Positions 35,021-42,986 of a stretch of DNA of 64,000 nt are shown one piece after another. The stretch covers positions 26,185-90,184 of the forward strand of contig JBBSLL010000009.1 in NCBI GenBank assembly GCA_038255255.1, in the 5' to 3' direction. The notes beneath the pieces are model-generated. The model had not been told where the DNA came from. It made no database searches and worked only from the letters and a program-made list of their open reading frames with translations. Both the position numbers and the translations under genes were made by a program. The first letter of the stretch is position 1. Every line of letters starts with the position of its first letter. This DNA comes from JBBQNY01 sp038255255 (GTDB lineage: Bacteria > Pseudomonadota > Gammaproteobacteria > Xanthomonadales > Ahniellaceae).

Positions 35021-35359
35021 ATGAGCTCGCCTGCCGCACTGCCGGCGCCGCCGTACTACGCCGTGATCTTCGCGTCGCAGCGAAGTGCCAGCGATTCCGC
35101 TGAATACAGTGACGCTGCGGAGCGCATGGTCGAGCTGGCGGCGCGGCAGCCGGGATTCCTCGGCGTCGATTCGGCGCGCGACGCGGGGGGATTCGGCTTG
35201 ACGGTGAGCTACTGGCGCGACGAGGCGAGCATCGCGGCGTGGAAGCACCACGCCGAACACGAGGCCACGCGCGAACGCGGCCGCAACGCGTGGTACGACG
35301 CGTTCGAAGTGAGAGTGGCGAAAGTGGAACGCGCCTACGGCCGCGCGACTTCGGCATGA
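35021..35359 (+). CDS. Antibiotic biosynthesis monooxygenase (ABM)-domain protein
   Basis: 112 residues from ATG 35021 with GAGG 6 nt upstream. A single ferredoxin-like ABM domain: 'YYAVIFASQRS', 'MVELAARQPGFLGVDSAR', 'LTVSYWRDEASIAAWKHHAE' and 'ERGRNAWYDAFEVRVAKVE', a pattern shared with YqjZ-like proteins. Heme-degrading or quinone-oxidising activity is known for some family members; none can be assigned here. Its stop overlaps the trpC start (ATGA), so trpC is translationally coupled to it. Confidence 0.83.
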   Translation: MSSPAALPAPPYYAVIFASQRSASDSAEYSDAAERMVELAARQPGFLGVDSARDAGGFGLTVSYWRDEASIAAWKHHAEHEATRERGRNAWYDAFEVRVAKVERAYGRATSA

Positions 35360-36156
35360 GCGACATCCTTGCCAGGATCCTGGACCGCAAGCGCGGCGAA
35401 GTTCGCGAGCGTGCCGCCCGAACCGCATTGGAGGGTCTGAAGGCACGCGCGCGGGATGCCGATCGCACGCGCGGCTTCGCGCAGGCCATCGCGGCGCGCA
35501 TCGCACGCGGTGAAGCGGCGGTGATCGCCGAGATCAAGCGCGCAAGCCCGAGCCAGGGCGTGATCCGCGCCGGTTACGACCCCGCCGCGATCGCGCGCAG
35601 CTACGAGTCCGCGGGTGCTGCCTGCCTGTCGGTACTCACCGACATCGACTTTTTCCAGGGTGACGACGCGCACCTGCAATCGGCCCGCGCAGCGTGTGCG
35701 CTGCCGGTGCTGCGCAAGGATTTTGTCGTCGACCCGTACCAGCTGTTCGAGGCGCGGGCACTCGGCGCCGACTGCATCCTGCTGATCGCCGCGGCGCTGG
35801 GCAATGCGGAGCTCGAGGCATTCGCCGGGCAGGCGCGCGAGATCGGGCTCGACGTGCTGCTCGAAGTCCACGATGCGCCGGAGTTGGAACGCGCGCTGCG
35901 GATTCCGGGCGTGATGATCGGAGTCAACAACCGCGACCTGCGCACATTCGAAGTGAGCCTCGATACCACGCTGGAGTTGCGCCGGCACGTGCCAGGTTCG
36001 CAACTCCTGATCGCGGAGAGCGGTATCCGCACACGCGACGACATTGCGCGCTTGCGCGCAGACGGGGTCCACGCATTCCTGATCGGGGAAACCTTCATGC
36101 GTGCATCGGATCCCGGTGCGGCACTGGCCGAAATGCTGAGCGAGGAAGCCGCATGA
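35356..36156 (+). CDS. trpC: Indole-3-glycerol phosphate synthase
   Basis: 266 residues, the usual length of a stand-alone TrpC. Converts CdRP to indole-3-glycerol phosphate. Motifs: 'AVIAEIKRASPSQGVI' (catalytic Lys), 'LTDIDFFQGDDAHL', 'VLRKDFVVDPYQLFEARALG' (second Lys), 'GVNNRDLRTFEV' and 'LIAESGIRTRDDI'. Starts in an ATGA overlap with the ABM gene and ends in an ATGA overlap with the HAD gene. Confidence 0.96.
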   Translation: MSDILARILDRKRGEVRERAARTALEGLKARARDADRTRGFAQAIAARIARGEAAVIAEIKRASPSQGVIRAGYDPAAIARSYESAGAACLSVLTDIDFFQGDDAHLQSARAACALPVLRKDFVVDPYQLFEARALGADCILLIAAALGNAELEAFAGQAREIGLDVLLEVHDAPELERALRIPGVMIGVNNRDLRTFEVSLDTTLELRRHVPGSQLLIAESGIRTRDDIARLRADGVHAFLIGETFMRASDPGAALAEMLSEEAA

Positions 36157-36989
36157 AACCGCGCATCAAGACCGAGGAGCACTTCACCGACGCGCAGACG
36201 CCGCTCGTGGTGTTCGACTTCGACCACACCCTGTATGACGGTGACTCTGGGAGCCACCTCATCCGCTGGCTGATCCGCCGTTCGCCGTGGCGCACGGCAT
36301 TGGCGGCCGCCGCCGCCCCGCTGCTTGGCCCGATGGTCGGCTGGATGCCCACGCGACGGCGCGGCATCTCCGGGTTCCTGTGGATCGGCACGCTCGGCCT
36401 GCATCGCCGCAAGGAGCTGGACGATCTCATCGATGTGTACGTCGACCAGAACGCGAAGAAGTTGCGCGCACGCCTTCTCCCAGTGGCGCTCAAGGCGCTG
36501 CATCGGCACCTCGAGGCCAACGATCGCGTGGTGATCGCCACGGGCTCGCCGCCCGAGCTCGCGCGCGCAATCATGGCCTTCGTCGCGCACGAGCACGTGC
36601 CGGTGATCGGCACGACGACGATGCGCAAGTACGGGGCCGTGGTCGCGCGCCATCATTGCCACGCGGAAGAGAAGGTGAGGATGATCCGCGCCGCGGGTTA
36701 TCGCGGACCGATCACGCGCGTCTACACCGACAGCACCAACGACCTGCCCCTGCTGCGCGCGGCGTCCGACCCGGTGGTGGTCAATCCGAAGGCGGGTTCG
36801 ATGGCGCGGTTTACACGTGAGCTTCCGGCCGGCACGCCGATGCTCAACTGGGGATGCGCCGATCGCGCGGGCACCAGGGTCCGGGACACGAAGCCGGGGA
36901 GAGCGAAAAGTCGCGCCAAACCGGTTGCTTCAAAGCCGAAGTCGGCTGGAGGCAACGCCCGCCGCCAGAGCCCGCGCCGCAAGCGCTGA
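36153..36989 (+). CDS. HAD-superfamily (subfamily IB) phosphatase with basic C-terminal tail
   Basis: 278 residues from ATG 36153 (ATGA overlap with trpC). Motif I 'VVFDFDHTLYDGDSG' (DxDxT), motif II 'VVIATGSPPELA', motif III/IV 'YTDSTNDLPLLRAA'. This is the SerB-like IB type, with a small cap that includes 'LIRRSPWRTALAAAAAPL'. The last ~45 residues are Arg/Lys/Ser-rich and appear disordered. The trpC-HAD-clp order is typical of xanthomonads. Substrate unknown; phosphoserine and lysophosphatidate are among family options. Confidence 0.87.
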   Translation: MKPRIKTEEHFTDAQTPLVVFDFDHTLYDGDSGSHLIRWLIRRSPWRTALAAAAAPLLGPMVGWMPTRRRGISGFLWIGTLGLHRRKELDDLIDVYVDQNAKKLRARLLPVALKALHRHLEANDRVVIATGSPPELARAIMAFVAHEHVPVIGTTTMRKYGAVVARHHCHAEEKVRMIRAAGYRGPITRVYTDSTNDLPLLRAASDPVVVNPKAGSMARFTRELPAGTPMLNWGCADRAGTRVRDTKPGRAKSRAKPVASKPKSAGGNARRQSPRRKR

Positions 36990-36996
36990 GGCTCCC

Positions 36997-37065
36997 GAGC
37001 CGAGCACAGCTCGGCTCTACAACAGCACCGATCCATGGCTCTTGTAGAGCGGAGCTTTGCTCCGC
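36997..37065. repeat. Palindromic repeat family A, copy 2, between HAD gene and clp
   Basis: GAGCCGAGC-ACA-GCTCGGCTC (36997-37017) and GCGGAGC-TTT-GCTCCGC (37049-37065), in the same arrangement as copy 1 at 3954. It lies between two convergent genes, where it could act as a bidirectional terminator. Confidence 0.8.
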
Positions 37066-37077
37066 CCCCTTGGCTGG

Positions 37078-37785
37078 CTACCGCTCGCCGAGCACCACCA
37101 CCGACTTGCCGTTGACGGTGATCTGGCCCTGTTCCTCCAGCTGCTTGAGCACGCGACCGGCCATCTCGCGAGAGCAGCCGACCAGCCGCGAAATCTCCTG
37201 GCGCGACACGCGAATTTGCGTGCCGTCCGGATGCGACATCGCATCGGGTTCATGGCACAGATCGACCAGAGTGCGGGCGATGCGGTTGGTGACGTCCAGG
37301 AACGCCAGCCGGCTGACCTTGCGCGACGTATGCAGCAGGCGCGCGGTGAGCTGGGCCCCGATCTGGAACAGCAGGCGCGGGCTCTCGTCGCGCAGCGGCC
37401 CCTCGAGCAGCCGGAACAGCCGCTCGTAGGTGATCTCCGCCATCTCGCAAACGGTACGGGTGCGCACCAGCACATCGCGTTTCGGGCTCTCGATGAAGAG
37501 CCCCATCTCGCCGATGAAGTCGCCCCGGTTGAGGTACGCGAGGATCAATTCCCGGCCGCCCTCGTCCTCGGTGAGCACGGTGGCCGAGCCCTCGATGATG
37601 TAGAAGAGCGTCGCCGCGGAGTCGCCGGGCCGGATCACCGGCGCCTTCGCCGCATAACGCCGCCGATGGCATTGGGCGAGAAAGCGCTGCAGCGCGTCGG
37701 GCGTGAGGTGCAGCGCCGCCGGCAGCGACGCGCGCGGCGTCGTCTCGATGAGGCGCGGCAGCCTCGTCCCCAACTGGGTCGTCAC
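37078..37785 (-). CDS. clp: CRP/FNR-family transcription regulator Clp
   Basis: 235 residues. Xanthomonad CRP-like protein: N-terminal cyclic-nucleotide-binding domain ('RGDFIGEMGLFIESPKRDVL'), dimerisation helix, and winged-helix DNA reader 'VSRQEISRLVGCSREMAGRV', matching CRP's recognition helix with Arg-Glu. In Xanthomonas Clp binds DNA without ligand and is released by c-di-GMP. Here the residue after the phosphate-binding Arg is Asp ('KRDVL') where E. coli CRP has Ser, in line with a non-cAMP sensor. Divergent from speD (248-bp gap), as in Xanthomonas. Confidence 0.93.
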   Translation of the reverse strand: MTTQLGTRLPRLIETTPRASLPAALHLTPDALQRFLAQCHRRRYAAKAPVIRPGDSAATLFYIIEGSATVLTEDEGGRELILAYLNRGDFIGEMGLFIESPKRDVLVRTRTVCEMAEITYERLFRLLEGPLRDESPRLLFQIGAQLTARLLHTSRKVSRLAFLDVTNRIARTLVDLCHEPDAMSHPDGTQIRVSRQEISRLVGCSREMAGRVLKQLEEQGQITVNGKSVVVLGER

Positions 37786-38033
37786 ATCAACACTCTCTGG
37801 TCACGCATGGACCTGCGTTATAGGCGCATGGCCGACAGCGGACAACCCCCGCCGTGCGCTGCCGTTCATTGGCTTTGCCTCCGGGGGATGCGGCGCGACT
37901 GTCACCAGACAGGGGAAAGCGTGGACGCACCTGGCAAGAGATTCCATAATGCGCGCCCTTCGGCGCGGCTTCGGCTGGCGTCGGCATCCCCCACGCCCCG
38001 GGCGTGGCGTTCGCGTCCCGGAGTTCGCCGACC

Positions 38034-38825
38034 ATGCTCAAACCACTGCCCCGGCTCAAGCTGCAGGGCTTCAACAACCTCACCAAGGCGCTGTCGTTCA
38101 ACATCTACGACATCTGCTACGCGGTGACCGACGAGCAGCAGCGCAACTACATCGAGTACATCGACGAGGCCTACAACGCCGATCGGCTGACCGCGATCCT
38201 CGAAGAGGTGGCCGAGATCATCGGCGCCAACATCCTCAACATCGCGCGGCAGGACTACGACCCGCAGGGCGCGTCCGTCACCATCCTCATCTCGGAACAG
38301 CCGGTGATCGACAAGCGCGCGGCCGGCAAGGACGTGATCGCCGACGCAGTGGTCGCGCACCTCGACAAGAGCCACATCACCGTCCACACCTATCCGGAGA
38401 CGCATCCGCACAACGGCATTGCGACGTTCCGCGCCGACATCGACGTGGCCACCTGCGGCGTCATCTCGCCGCTGAAGGCCTTGAACTTCCTGATCGAGAC
38501 GCTGGAGTCGGACATCGTGGTGATGGACTACCGCGTACGCGGCTTCACGCGCGACGTGAAGGGCCGCAAGCACTACATCGACCACCGCATCAACTCGATC
38601 CAGGAATACCTGGCGCGGCCGATCCGCAGCAGGTACGAGATGTTCGACGTCAACGTCTACCAGGAAAACATCTTCCACACGAAGATGCATCTGAAGGAAT
38701 TCGACCTCGACAACTACTTGTTCGAGGAAAAGGCCAAGAACCTCTCGTTCAAGGAGCGCATGCGGATCGAGGGCGCGCTCAAGCGCGAGATCGAGGAACT
38801 GTTCCACGGCCGCAACCTGACCTGA
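38034..38825 (+). CDS. speD: S-adenosylmethionine decarboxylase proenzyme
   Basis: 263 residues from ATG 38034 ('LKPLPRLKLQGFNNLTKAL'), almost identical in length to the Xanthomonas enzyme. The self-cleavage Ser that becomes the pyruvoyl group lies in 'HLDKSHITVHTYPETHP', and the catalytic Cys follows in 'VATCGVISPLKAL'. Supplies decarboxylated SAM for spermidine synthesis. An upstream ATG at 38004 is in frame but outside the conserved part. speE is not in the window. Confidence 0.96.
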   Translation: MLKPLPRLKLQGFNNLTKALSFNIYDICYAVTDEQQRNYIEYIDEAYNADRLTAILEEVAEIIGANILNIARQDYDPQGASVTILISEQPVIDKRAAGKDVIADAVVAHLDKSHITVHTYPETHPHNGIATFRADIDVATCGVISPLKALNFLIETLESDIVVMDYRVRGFTRDVKGRKHYIDHRINSIQEYLARPIRSRYEMFDVNVYQENIFHTKMHLKEFDLDNYLFEEKAKNLSFKERMRIEGALKREIEELFHGRNLT

Positions 38826-38826
38826 C

Positions 38827-38966
38827 TACTTACCCTCGCCCCGCTTGCGGGGGTGAGCGCGTGCTGCTTGCGAGTCATCGACTCGCGCACGCGCGAACGC
38901 ACAAGCGGAACGCTTGGGCCGGGGCACGGAGTGGGGTGGCGCGCAGCGCCGGGTGAGGGGCTGTCC
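38827..38966. repeat. Interspersed repeat family D, copy 3 (expanded), between speD and oleC
   Basis: Begins TACCCTCGCCCCGCTTGCGGGG, continues with unrelated sequence, and ends with GGCGCGCAGCGCCGGGTGAGGGG (each quoted in part: hairpins CCCCGCTTGCGGGG and GGCGCGCAGCGCC). The inside ~80 bp appears to be an insertion in a repeat that is normally ~55 bp. Confidence 0.65.
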
Positions 38967-38989
38967 GGGAAACGCGAAGCGGCGACTTA

Positions 38990-40672
38990 TCAGCCGTTGC
39001 GCAGCACCGCCAGCCGCCGCGCGGCCCAGCGCGCCAGCTTGAGGCGGTCGATCTTCGCGTTGTGGCGCGTGTCGACCGGAAAGGCCGGATGGAACACCAC
39101 GTCGGTGATCGCGCGCGTCTGGGCGAATCGCCCGGCCAGCGCGCGCGCGTCGGCTTCCATGCGGACCTTGTCGGCGCGTCGCGCACCCGCACCCGGCTGC
39201 AACACCAGCACCGGCAATTCGACCAGCGCCGCACCCGCGGCGCCCACTGTCGGAACACCCACCAGCGCGCTGCGTCGCACGCCGTCTATGGCATTGAAGA
39301 TCGGCTCGACCTGTTCGGTGTGCAGGTCCCCGAGAGCGGTCCGGACGCGCTGCATCATGCGACCGCAGAACCAGAGCCTGCCCTCCGCATCGAAGTAGCC
39401 CACGTCGCCCATGCGATGCACGATGCGCGCGCTTCCGCCCGGAAGCGTCTCGCGAATCTTGGCCATGCGCGTGGCGGCCGGGCGATTGAAATACGTGTCG
39501 GTCGCAGTCGGACCGGCGACCGTGATCTCGCCAACGGTCCCCGGCGCGCACGCAAGGCCCTCATGCCACTCTTCGATTGCGGAATCGTCGATCCCGATGA
39601 TGCGCACGACATTCGGCGGCACCGCCCGGCCGACGCAGGTGCCGGCGCCGCGCTCGCTCTCGATGCGCGTGGCTTCGAGTTCGCGCCCCTCGATGACCGC
39701 CACGGGCAGGCACTCGGTCGCGCCGTACGGGGTCCAGAGTTGCGCGCTGCGTGGCAGCAGGTTGCGCATCGCGGACACGGTGCCGGCAGGCACCGGCGCG
39801 CCGGCGGACAAGACGCGCGCCACGCCGGGCAATTGCCCGTCGAAGTTCACCAGCACGTCGAGTACTGCCGGCGAGCCGAATAGCTGCGTCACGCCGAAGC
39901 GGTCGATGGCCTCGACCAGCCGCGCGGGATTCGCGCGCGCCGGTCGCGAAGGGTCCATGTCGGGGATGATCGAGGTCAGCCCCAATGCCGGGTCGAACAG
40001 TGCGAATGGCGGGAACGTCGGCAGGTCCACGCCGCCGGGTTCGATACCGAACGAATCGCGCAGCATGTCGATCTGCGCGAGGAAGTGCCGGTGCCGATAC
40101 ACGACGCCCTTCGGCACGCCCGTCGCGCCCGATGTGAACAGGATTGCCGCGACGTCGTCCGCTGAAGTGGTGGGCAGGTCCTCCACGATGAGGTGACCGA
40201 GTGCCTCGACTTCGGCGAGTGTCGGGCCGCCGATGCCGCCTCTTCCCACCCACACCTTGAGGTTCGCGGTGGGAGCCCACCGCAACAGGGTGCGCGCGGC
40301 TTGCGCAATCGGGATGCCGATGAACGCCTGGGGTTCCGCTTCGCCCAGGCACGCGCGCAACGCGCGACGGTCGATGCCGGGATCGACCAGCACGGGCACC
40401 GCACCCGCCTTGAACAACGCGAACATGAGCAGGAAGAACTCGGGACTCGGGCGCACCATCAGTACCGCGCGCATCCCGGGCGCCAGCCCTACGGCAGCAA
40501 GGCCGCGCGCAATGAGTTCGCTGCGCAGGTCGAGCTCGCGAAAAGTCAGCGCGACGTCGTAGTTGGCGAAACCGTCGGCAGCGCGCGTGCCGGGGCAACG
40601 CAACGCCACCTCGCCGCCGCGCTCCCGCGCAGCGCGCGTCAGCGTCCCCGCGATGTTGGTCAACGCGCTCAC
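38990..40672 (-). CDS. oleC: Beta-lactone synthetase OleC (AMP-dependent ligase family)
   Basis: 560 residues of the ANL (acyl-CoA synthetase-like) superfamily. P-loop 'ILFTSGATGVPKGVVYRH', A5 motif 'WTPYGATECLPVAVIEG', A7 'HRMGDVGYFDAEGRLWFCGR' and the C-terminal Lys segment 'DTRHNAKIDRLKLARW'. OleC adenylates the beta-hydroxy acid from OleD and closes it to a beta-lactone. Starts at GTG 40672, with AGGAG overlapping it; a family D repeat lies just upstream. OleB is directly upstream in the same direction (82-bp gap). Confidence 0.92.
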   Translation of the reverse strand: MSALTNIAGTLTRAARERGGEVALRCPGTRAADGFANYDVALTFRELDLRSELIARGLAAVGLAPGMRAVLMVRPSPEFFLLMFALFKAGAVPVLVDPGIDRRALRACLGEAEPQAFIGIPIAQAARTLLRWAPTANLKVWVGRGGIGGPTLAEVEALGHLIVEDLPTTSADDVAAILFTSGATGVPKGVVYRHRHFLAQIDMLRDSFGIEPGGVDLPTFPPFALFDPALGLTSIIPDMDPSRPARANPARLVEAIDRFGVTQLFGSPAVLDVLVNFDGQLPGVARVLSAGAPVPAGTVSAMRNLLPRSAQLWTPYGATECLPVAVIEGRELEATRIESERGAGTCVGRAVPPNVVRIIGIDDSAIEEWHEGLACAPGTVGEITVAGPTATDTYFNRPAATRMAKIRETLPGGSARIVHRMGDVGYFDAEGRLWFCGRMMQRVRTALGDLHTEQVEPIFNAIDGVRRSALVGVPTVGAAGAALVELPVLVLQPGAGARRADKVRMEADARALAGRFAQTRAITDVVFHPAFPVDTRHNAKIDRLKLARWAARRLAVLRNG

Positions 40673-40679
40673 TCCTGCT

Positions 40680-40730
40680 TACCCTCTCCCCGCTTGCGGG
40701 GAGAGGCTGCCGAAGGCGGGTGAGGGGCGC
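40680..40730. repeat. Interspersed repeat family D, copy 4, between oleB and oleC
   Basis: TACCCTCTCCCCGCTTGCGG then GGAGAGGCTGCCGAAGGCGG and GTGAGGGGCGC. Strong hairpin CTCTCCCCGCTTGCGGGGAGAG at about 40684-40705 (11-bp arms around a tetraloop-like centre, as CTCTCCCCGC/ GCGGGGAGAG). It lies inside the oleB-oleC transcription unit. Confidence 0.8.
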
Positions 40731-40754
40731 TCTTCGCGCTTGTTGGCGCCGTGC

Positions 40755-41654
40755 TCACGAAGTGCGGTCCAGGAAGTCGCGGATCGCGGGGACGAGCACC
40801 TCGTGCTTGTCCTCCATCACGTAGTGTCCGGCGTCGGCCCAGGCATGCACCTCGGCCTTCGGCAGCGCACGCGTGAAACCTTCCAGGAAGTGATGGTCGA
40901 ACACGAAATCCTCGAGGCCCCAGCCGATGATCGCCGGCCGGTCAGCGAACTCGTGCAGACGCTTGCCCGCTGCCGCGACCCGCGCGAACGCCGCGTCGCC
41001 TTGCGCGAGCGGAATGTCCTGCACGAAACGCAGCGTCGCGATGCGATGGGCCCACGAGTCGTACGGTGCGACGTAGGCGGCGCGAACTTCCGGCGACATC
41101 GGCCGCACCACGCCTTGCCGCGCCGCGCCCGCGGCGAACGCGTTCAAGCCCCGGATCGCCAGCGCGCCGAGTTGCGAATCGCGTCCCAGCCTGAGCTGCC
41201 AGGGCAGTGCCTTGGCGACCGGCATGGGGAACGCCGCGGTGTTGGTTATCACGAGGCGCGCGACCTGGCGCGCGTGCGTCTGCGCCCAGCCGAAGCCGAT
41301 CATGCCGCCCCAGTCGTGCACTGCCAGCGTCAGTGGATCGTCGATCTCGAGCTTGTCGAGCAGGCGCGTCAGGTCCGCGATGCGGGACTCGAGCGTGTAG
41401 ATATAGCGGGGCGACGCGTCCAACCCGTCATCCGGCTTGTCGGACGGGCCCATGCCCACGTGGTCCGGCACGATGCAGCGATAGCGATCGCGCAGCGCGA
41501 CCACCAGGTGTCGCCAGTAGTAACTCCACGACGGGTTGCCGTGCAGCATGAGCACGACCGGCGCGTCGCGCGGACCTTCGTCGAGGTACGACATGGCGAT
41601 GCCGGGGCGCACCTCGAACCGCCACGCCGTAAACGGGTAACCGGGAAGCTTCAT
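40755..41654 (-). CDS. oleB: Beta-lactone decarboxylase OleB (haloalkane-dehalogenase-like alpha/beta hydrolase)
   Basis: 299 residues. Oxyanion region 'LMLHGNPSWSYYWRHLV', nucleophile Asp in 'AVHDWGGMIGFGWAQ', late acid/base His in 'WADAGHYVMEDKHEVLV'. The Asp nucleophile and fold are those of haloalkane dehalogenases, and OleB is the family member that decarboxylates the beta-lactone to a cis-olefin. Placement between oleC and oleA supports OleB over a true dehalogenase. It starts 17 bp after the stop of the winged-helix/ATPase gene, probably in one transcript with it. Confidence 0.9.
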   Translation of the reverse strand: MKLPGYPFTAWRFEVRPGIAMSYLDEGPRDAPVVLMLHGNPSWSYYWRHLVVALRDRYRCIVPDHVGMGPSDKPDDGLDASPRYIYTLESRIADLTRLLDKLEIDDPLTLAVHDWGGMIGFGWAQTHARQVARLVITNTAAFPMPVAKALPWQLRLGRDSQLGALAIRGLNAFAAGAARQGVVRPMSPEVRAAYVAPYDSWAHRIATLRFVQDIPLAQGDAAFARVAAAGKRLHEFADRPAIIGWGLEDFVFDHHFLEGFTRALPKAEVHAWADAGHYVMEDKHEVLVPAIRDFLDRTS

Positions 41655-41671
41655 CTCAAGGAAGTCTCGAG

Positions 41672-42724
41672 TCAGAGGAGCGGCAGTTGGTCGGCATTCT
41701 CGTCCCGTAGCACCTCAGCGCGACGAATCATCTGTTGAACTTCCGGCGCGACGTGAACCGCAACGAGTTCCACCTCCGGGTGTGCGTTGGAGAACACCCG
41801 GAATATTTCGTCTGCGAACGCTTGGCCAATGCTGCTAACGTCGGCGAAATCCAGCACCACGATACGAAACCGGTCGACGCGTTGCAGAAGCCGCTTGGCT
41901 TGTGAACGCGATACGAGATTCTCGTCACCCACCTTGGCCAACCGCACCGGCACCACTGTCTTGGCGAAACTGTAGTCTTCGGGGCCGCTCGAAAACTGAT
42001 CGATGACGTCCTTGGCGGTGCGGGCCGACTCGATGGAAATTTGCATTGCCACGCGCGTGCCCTTGGCCTCGTCGTCGTCGTCCAACAGATCGTCGTCGTA
42101 ATGGGCATCGTGATCGAACACCAGCCCTTCCGATGCAATTCGGAAACTGTCGAACATTCGAGAAGAAAAAAAGATCCCCTCGCCCGAATGGCGACGAGGA
42201 TCGGTAGTGAGCTTGCCTTTCGACAACTCCAGCAATGCGAGTCGCTCGTCCGGCAAGTCGAGCGCACGGGTTATCTTGCGAAAGATGCCTATGCCGTCGT
42301 CAGAAATCTCGAACCAAAGCCGACTGTCCCGTCTGTCCATGCGCATTACAACTTGCGACGCATCGGAGTGGTCAACCGCGTTGTTGACCATTTCGGTGAC
42401 GCCGTGGTGCGCGATGTCGAGTATGTTGCGGGGTAGGTCGCGCAAGAGCGGCAGCAACTGTTCGAACCAGATGGTGTCCTCCGCCAGTCCCTCCCGAACA
42501 AAGCGGCGCTCGAAACGACGATTGGAACCCAACGTATAGGTCGGCCGCGTTGTGCCCACTTTGACGAGATATTGGCCGGCGACGAGTGCACGCACCTGCA
42601 TGCTGATCCTCGCCGTTGACAGCCCCAGCTGCGCTGCCACCATGCCGACGAGATCGCGAGGATGAGCGGCCACTGCTTGCAGCAACGCAGTGTCAATCTC
42701 TGAGGACCGGTTCGGCCGGGGCAT
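41672..42724 (-). CDS. Winged-helix / GHKL ATPase / DUF4325 (STAS-like) protein
   Basis: 350 residues. Residues ~1-75 look like a winged helix ('LVGMVAAQLGLSTARISMQV'). Residues ~105-235 are a GHKL ATPase: N-box 'HHGVTEMVNNAVDHS', G1 box 'ISDDGIGIFRK', G2-like 'RRHSGEGIFFSSRMFD', with an Asp-rich insert ('DHDAHYDDDLLDDDDEAKG'). Residues ~255-345 match the STAS-like DUF4325 pattern ('IVVLDFADVSSIGQAFADEI'). This is a histidine-kinase-like ATPase without a phosphoacceptor, similar in logic to anti-sigma switch proteins. It lies between oleA and oleB, with an AT-rich region upstream and oleB 17 bp downstream. Function unknown; a regulator or a later insertion. Confidence 0.85.
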   Translation of the reverse strand: MPRPNRSSEIDTALLQAVAAHPRDLVGMVAAQLGLSTARISMQVRALVAGQYLVKVGTTRPTYTLGSNRRFERRFVREGLAEDTIWFEQLLPLLRDLPRNILDIAHHGVTEMVNNAVDHSDASQVVMRMDRRDSRLWFEISDDGIGIFRKITRALDLPDERLALLELSKGKLTTDPRRHSGEGIFFSSRMFDSFRIASEGLVFDHDAHYDDDLLDDDDEAKGTRVAMQISIESARTAKDVIDQFSSGPEDYSFAKTVVPVRLAKVGDENLVSRSQAKRLLQRVDRFRIVVLDFADVSSIGQAFADEIFRVFSNAHPEVELVAVHVAPEVQQMIRRAEVLRDENADQLPLL

Positions 42725-42986
42725 GTCTGATTCTAAAATTAGACGCGCCTATTTGCTAGTTAAGTTCTCTTAATTTGTGACTCAACGATTGAAATGTAGC
42801 TTAAGTAGTTGATTTAAAGGTATTAGCGGTGCTGGCACAGCCATGCTGCCGCTCAAGCCGGTCGGGCAACCAGGCGGGATGACTTTGCTCACAGGGGTTC
42901 CGCGCCTTCGCTCAGGATGACTAAATGGGAGCAAAGAAAGGTTGACCACGATTTCTTGCTCACCGCCCCAGACGGCTATCGCAGTC
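42725..42986. other. AT-rich intergenic region upstream of the winged-helix/ATPase gene
   Basis: 262 bp between oleA's stop and the ATPase gene's start. The part next to the ATPase gene (about 42725-42825) is clearly AT-rich compared with the rest of the window and probably holds its promoter. The other part (about 42870-42925) contains GGGATGACTTTGCTCACAGG and CGCTCAGGATGAC, resembling scattered 'GTCATCCTGAGCGA' repeats known from many genomes. No gene seen. Confidence 0.5.

Noticed and set aside
40755..41654. Haloalkane dehalogenase
   Set aside because: Fold and Asp nucleophile fit, but the location between oleC and oleA makes OleB the better call.
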